From: Marinobacterium rhizophilum DSM 18822
GTDB lineage: Bacteria; Pseudomonadota; Gammaproteobacteria; Pseudomonadales; Balneatricaceae
Assembly (NCBI RefSeq): GCF_000378045.1
Contig: NZ_KB899091.1
Coordinates: 124,001-188,000, forward strand
DNA length: 64,000 nt
Direction: 5' to 3'
In this document: positions 63,877 to 64,000 of the stretch, piece after piece
How positions within the stretch are numbered: position 1 is the first letter of the stretch
How the letters are laid out: the number at the start of each line of letters is the position of its first letter
Notes under the pieces: generated by a model
The model's input: only the letters and a program-made list of their open reading frames with translations
Told to the model about the DNA's origin: nothing
The model's database searches: none
Program-made: the position numbers and the translations under genes

Positions 63877-64000
63877 ATGGCCCTTACGGCAGACGCAACG
63901 GATACTCGCAACGCCATCGGCTCCATCACCGAAGTCCACGGCCCGGTGGTGGTTATCCGCTGTACCAAACTGCCGCCGCTCCGGCAGGCGCTTTGCGCGT
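63877..64000 (+). CDS. atpD: F-type ATPase beta subunit, N-terminus (cut by window edge), probably N-ATPase type
   Basis: 41 residues visible: MALTADATDTRNAIGSITEV, then HGPVVVIRCTKLPPLRQALC. The GxVxxVxGPVVxxRF...LPPL pattern is the start of the ATPase beta chain. A beta gene at the head of a transcript, not preceded by alpha and gamma genes, is the arrangement of N-ATPase (alternate F-ATPase) operons, which run atpD-C-Q-R-B-E-F-A-G. No good ribosome site is seen, so the start is provisional. Confidence 0.65.
   Translation, partial: MALTADATDTRNAIGSITEVHGPVVVIRCTKLPPLRQALCA

Noticed and set aside
1-64000. tRNA, rRNA, riboswitch, prophage or intact insertion sequence
   Set aside because: No cloverleaf ends, rRNA motifs, transposase or phage proteins were recognised by eye; small RNAs could still be missed.

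Overview
The window is a high-GC, densely coded chromosomal segment from a gammaproteobacterium. An Oceanospirillales-like or Marinobacterium/Pseudomonas-related marine heterotroph is my best guess. The basis is a 531-residue isocitrate lyase of the Pseudomonas type, a PspF/PspABC system with a sigma54 promoter, ccoG, an Anr-type box before hemN, a bufferin operon and the start of what looks like an N-ATPase operon. There are no rRNA, tRNA, CRISPR, phage or intact insertion sequence genes that I can see.

Layout. 1-5.4 kb: edge of a type II secretion ATPase gene (gspE), a CSLREA-type surface lipoprotein, a CofD/YvcK-like protein and an EAL phosphodiesterase. 5.7-12.6 kb: a compact sensory module (TonB-dependent receptor, YfiR-like protein, CHASE8 histidine kinase, response regulator, REC-GGDEF-EAL protein). 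It lies between two directly repeated copies of a small membrane-protein gene, the second frameshifted and truncated. 13.1-14.8 kb: SulP/DauA transporter. 14.9-19.1 kb: glutarate-type catabolism (GntR regulator, glutaryl-CoA dehydrogenase, CoA-transferase, atypical SDR). 19.2-21.3 kb: NnrU and an old yellow enzyme behind a TetR-type operator. 21.4-21.7 kb: broken sugar-binding-protein remnant.

22.2-29.3 kb: the least familiar part, a three-gene set of a diheme cytochrome c lipoprotein, a GMC flavoprotein and a patatin-like lipase with a large inserted membrane domain. Two degenerate extra copies of the lipase 3' end and a MITE-like element follow. 29.5-30.1 kb: ahpF remnant. 30.3-34.4 kb: hemN and the phage-shock regulon. 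34.4-37.1 kb: a TetR regulator divergent from an isolated trpB-trpA pair. 37.2-42.6 kb: a diguanylate cyclase response regulator coupled to a 1498-residue hybrid kinase. 43.1-45.7 kb: a bufferin-type RiPP operon (precursor, MNIO enzyme, partner protein, DoxX). 45.7-49.2 kb: a class III cyclase/AAA/TPR protein. 49.3-56.3 kb: an aminotransferase remnant, ccoG, gltA, creA, pirin, tpx, a second copy of the MITE-like element and tesB. 56.5-64 kb: an MFS-ABM fusion, a LysR regulator divergent from isocitrate lyase, a secreted subtilase, inverted repeats and the first codons of an F-type ATPase beta subunit.

Themes. Four proteins carry GGDEF and/or EAL domains or belong to their sensory circuits, so cyclic-di-GMP signalling is heavily represented. 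The window also holds at least five gene remnants (sugar-binding protein, ahpF, aminotransferase, small membrane protein, gntR 3' end), several of them beside repeats, which points to repeated local recombination. Calls rest on reading the translations and motifs; no database search was run.
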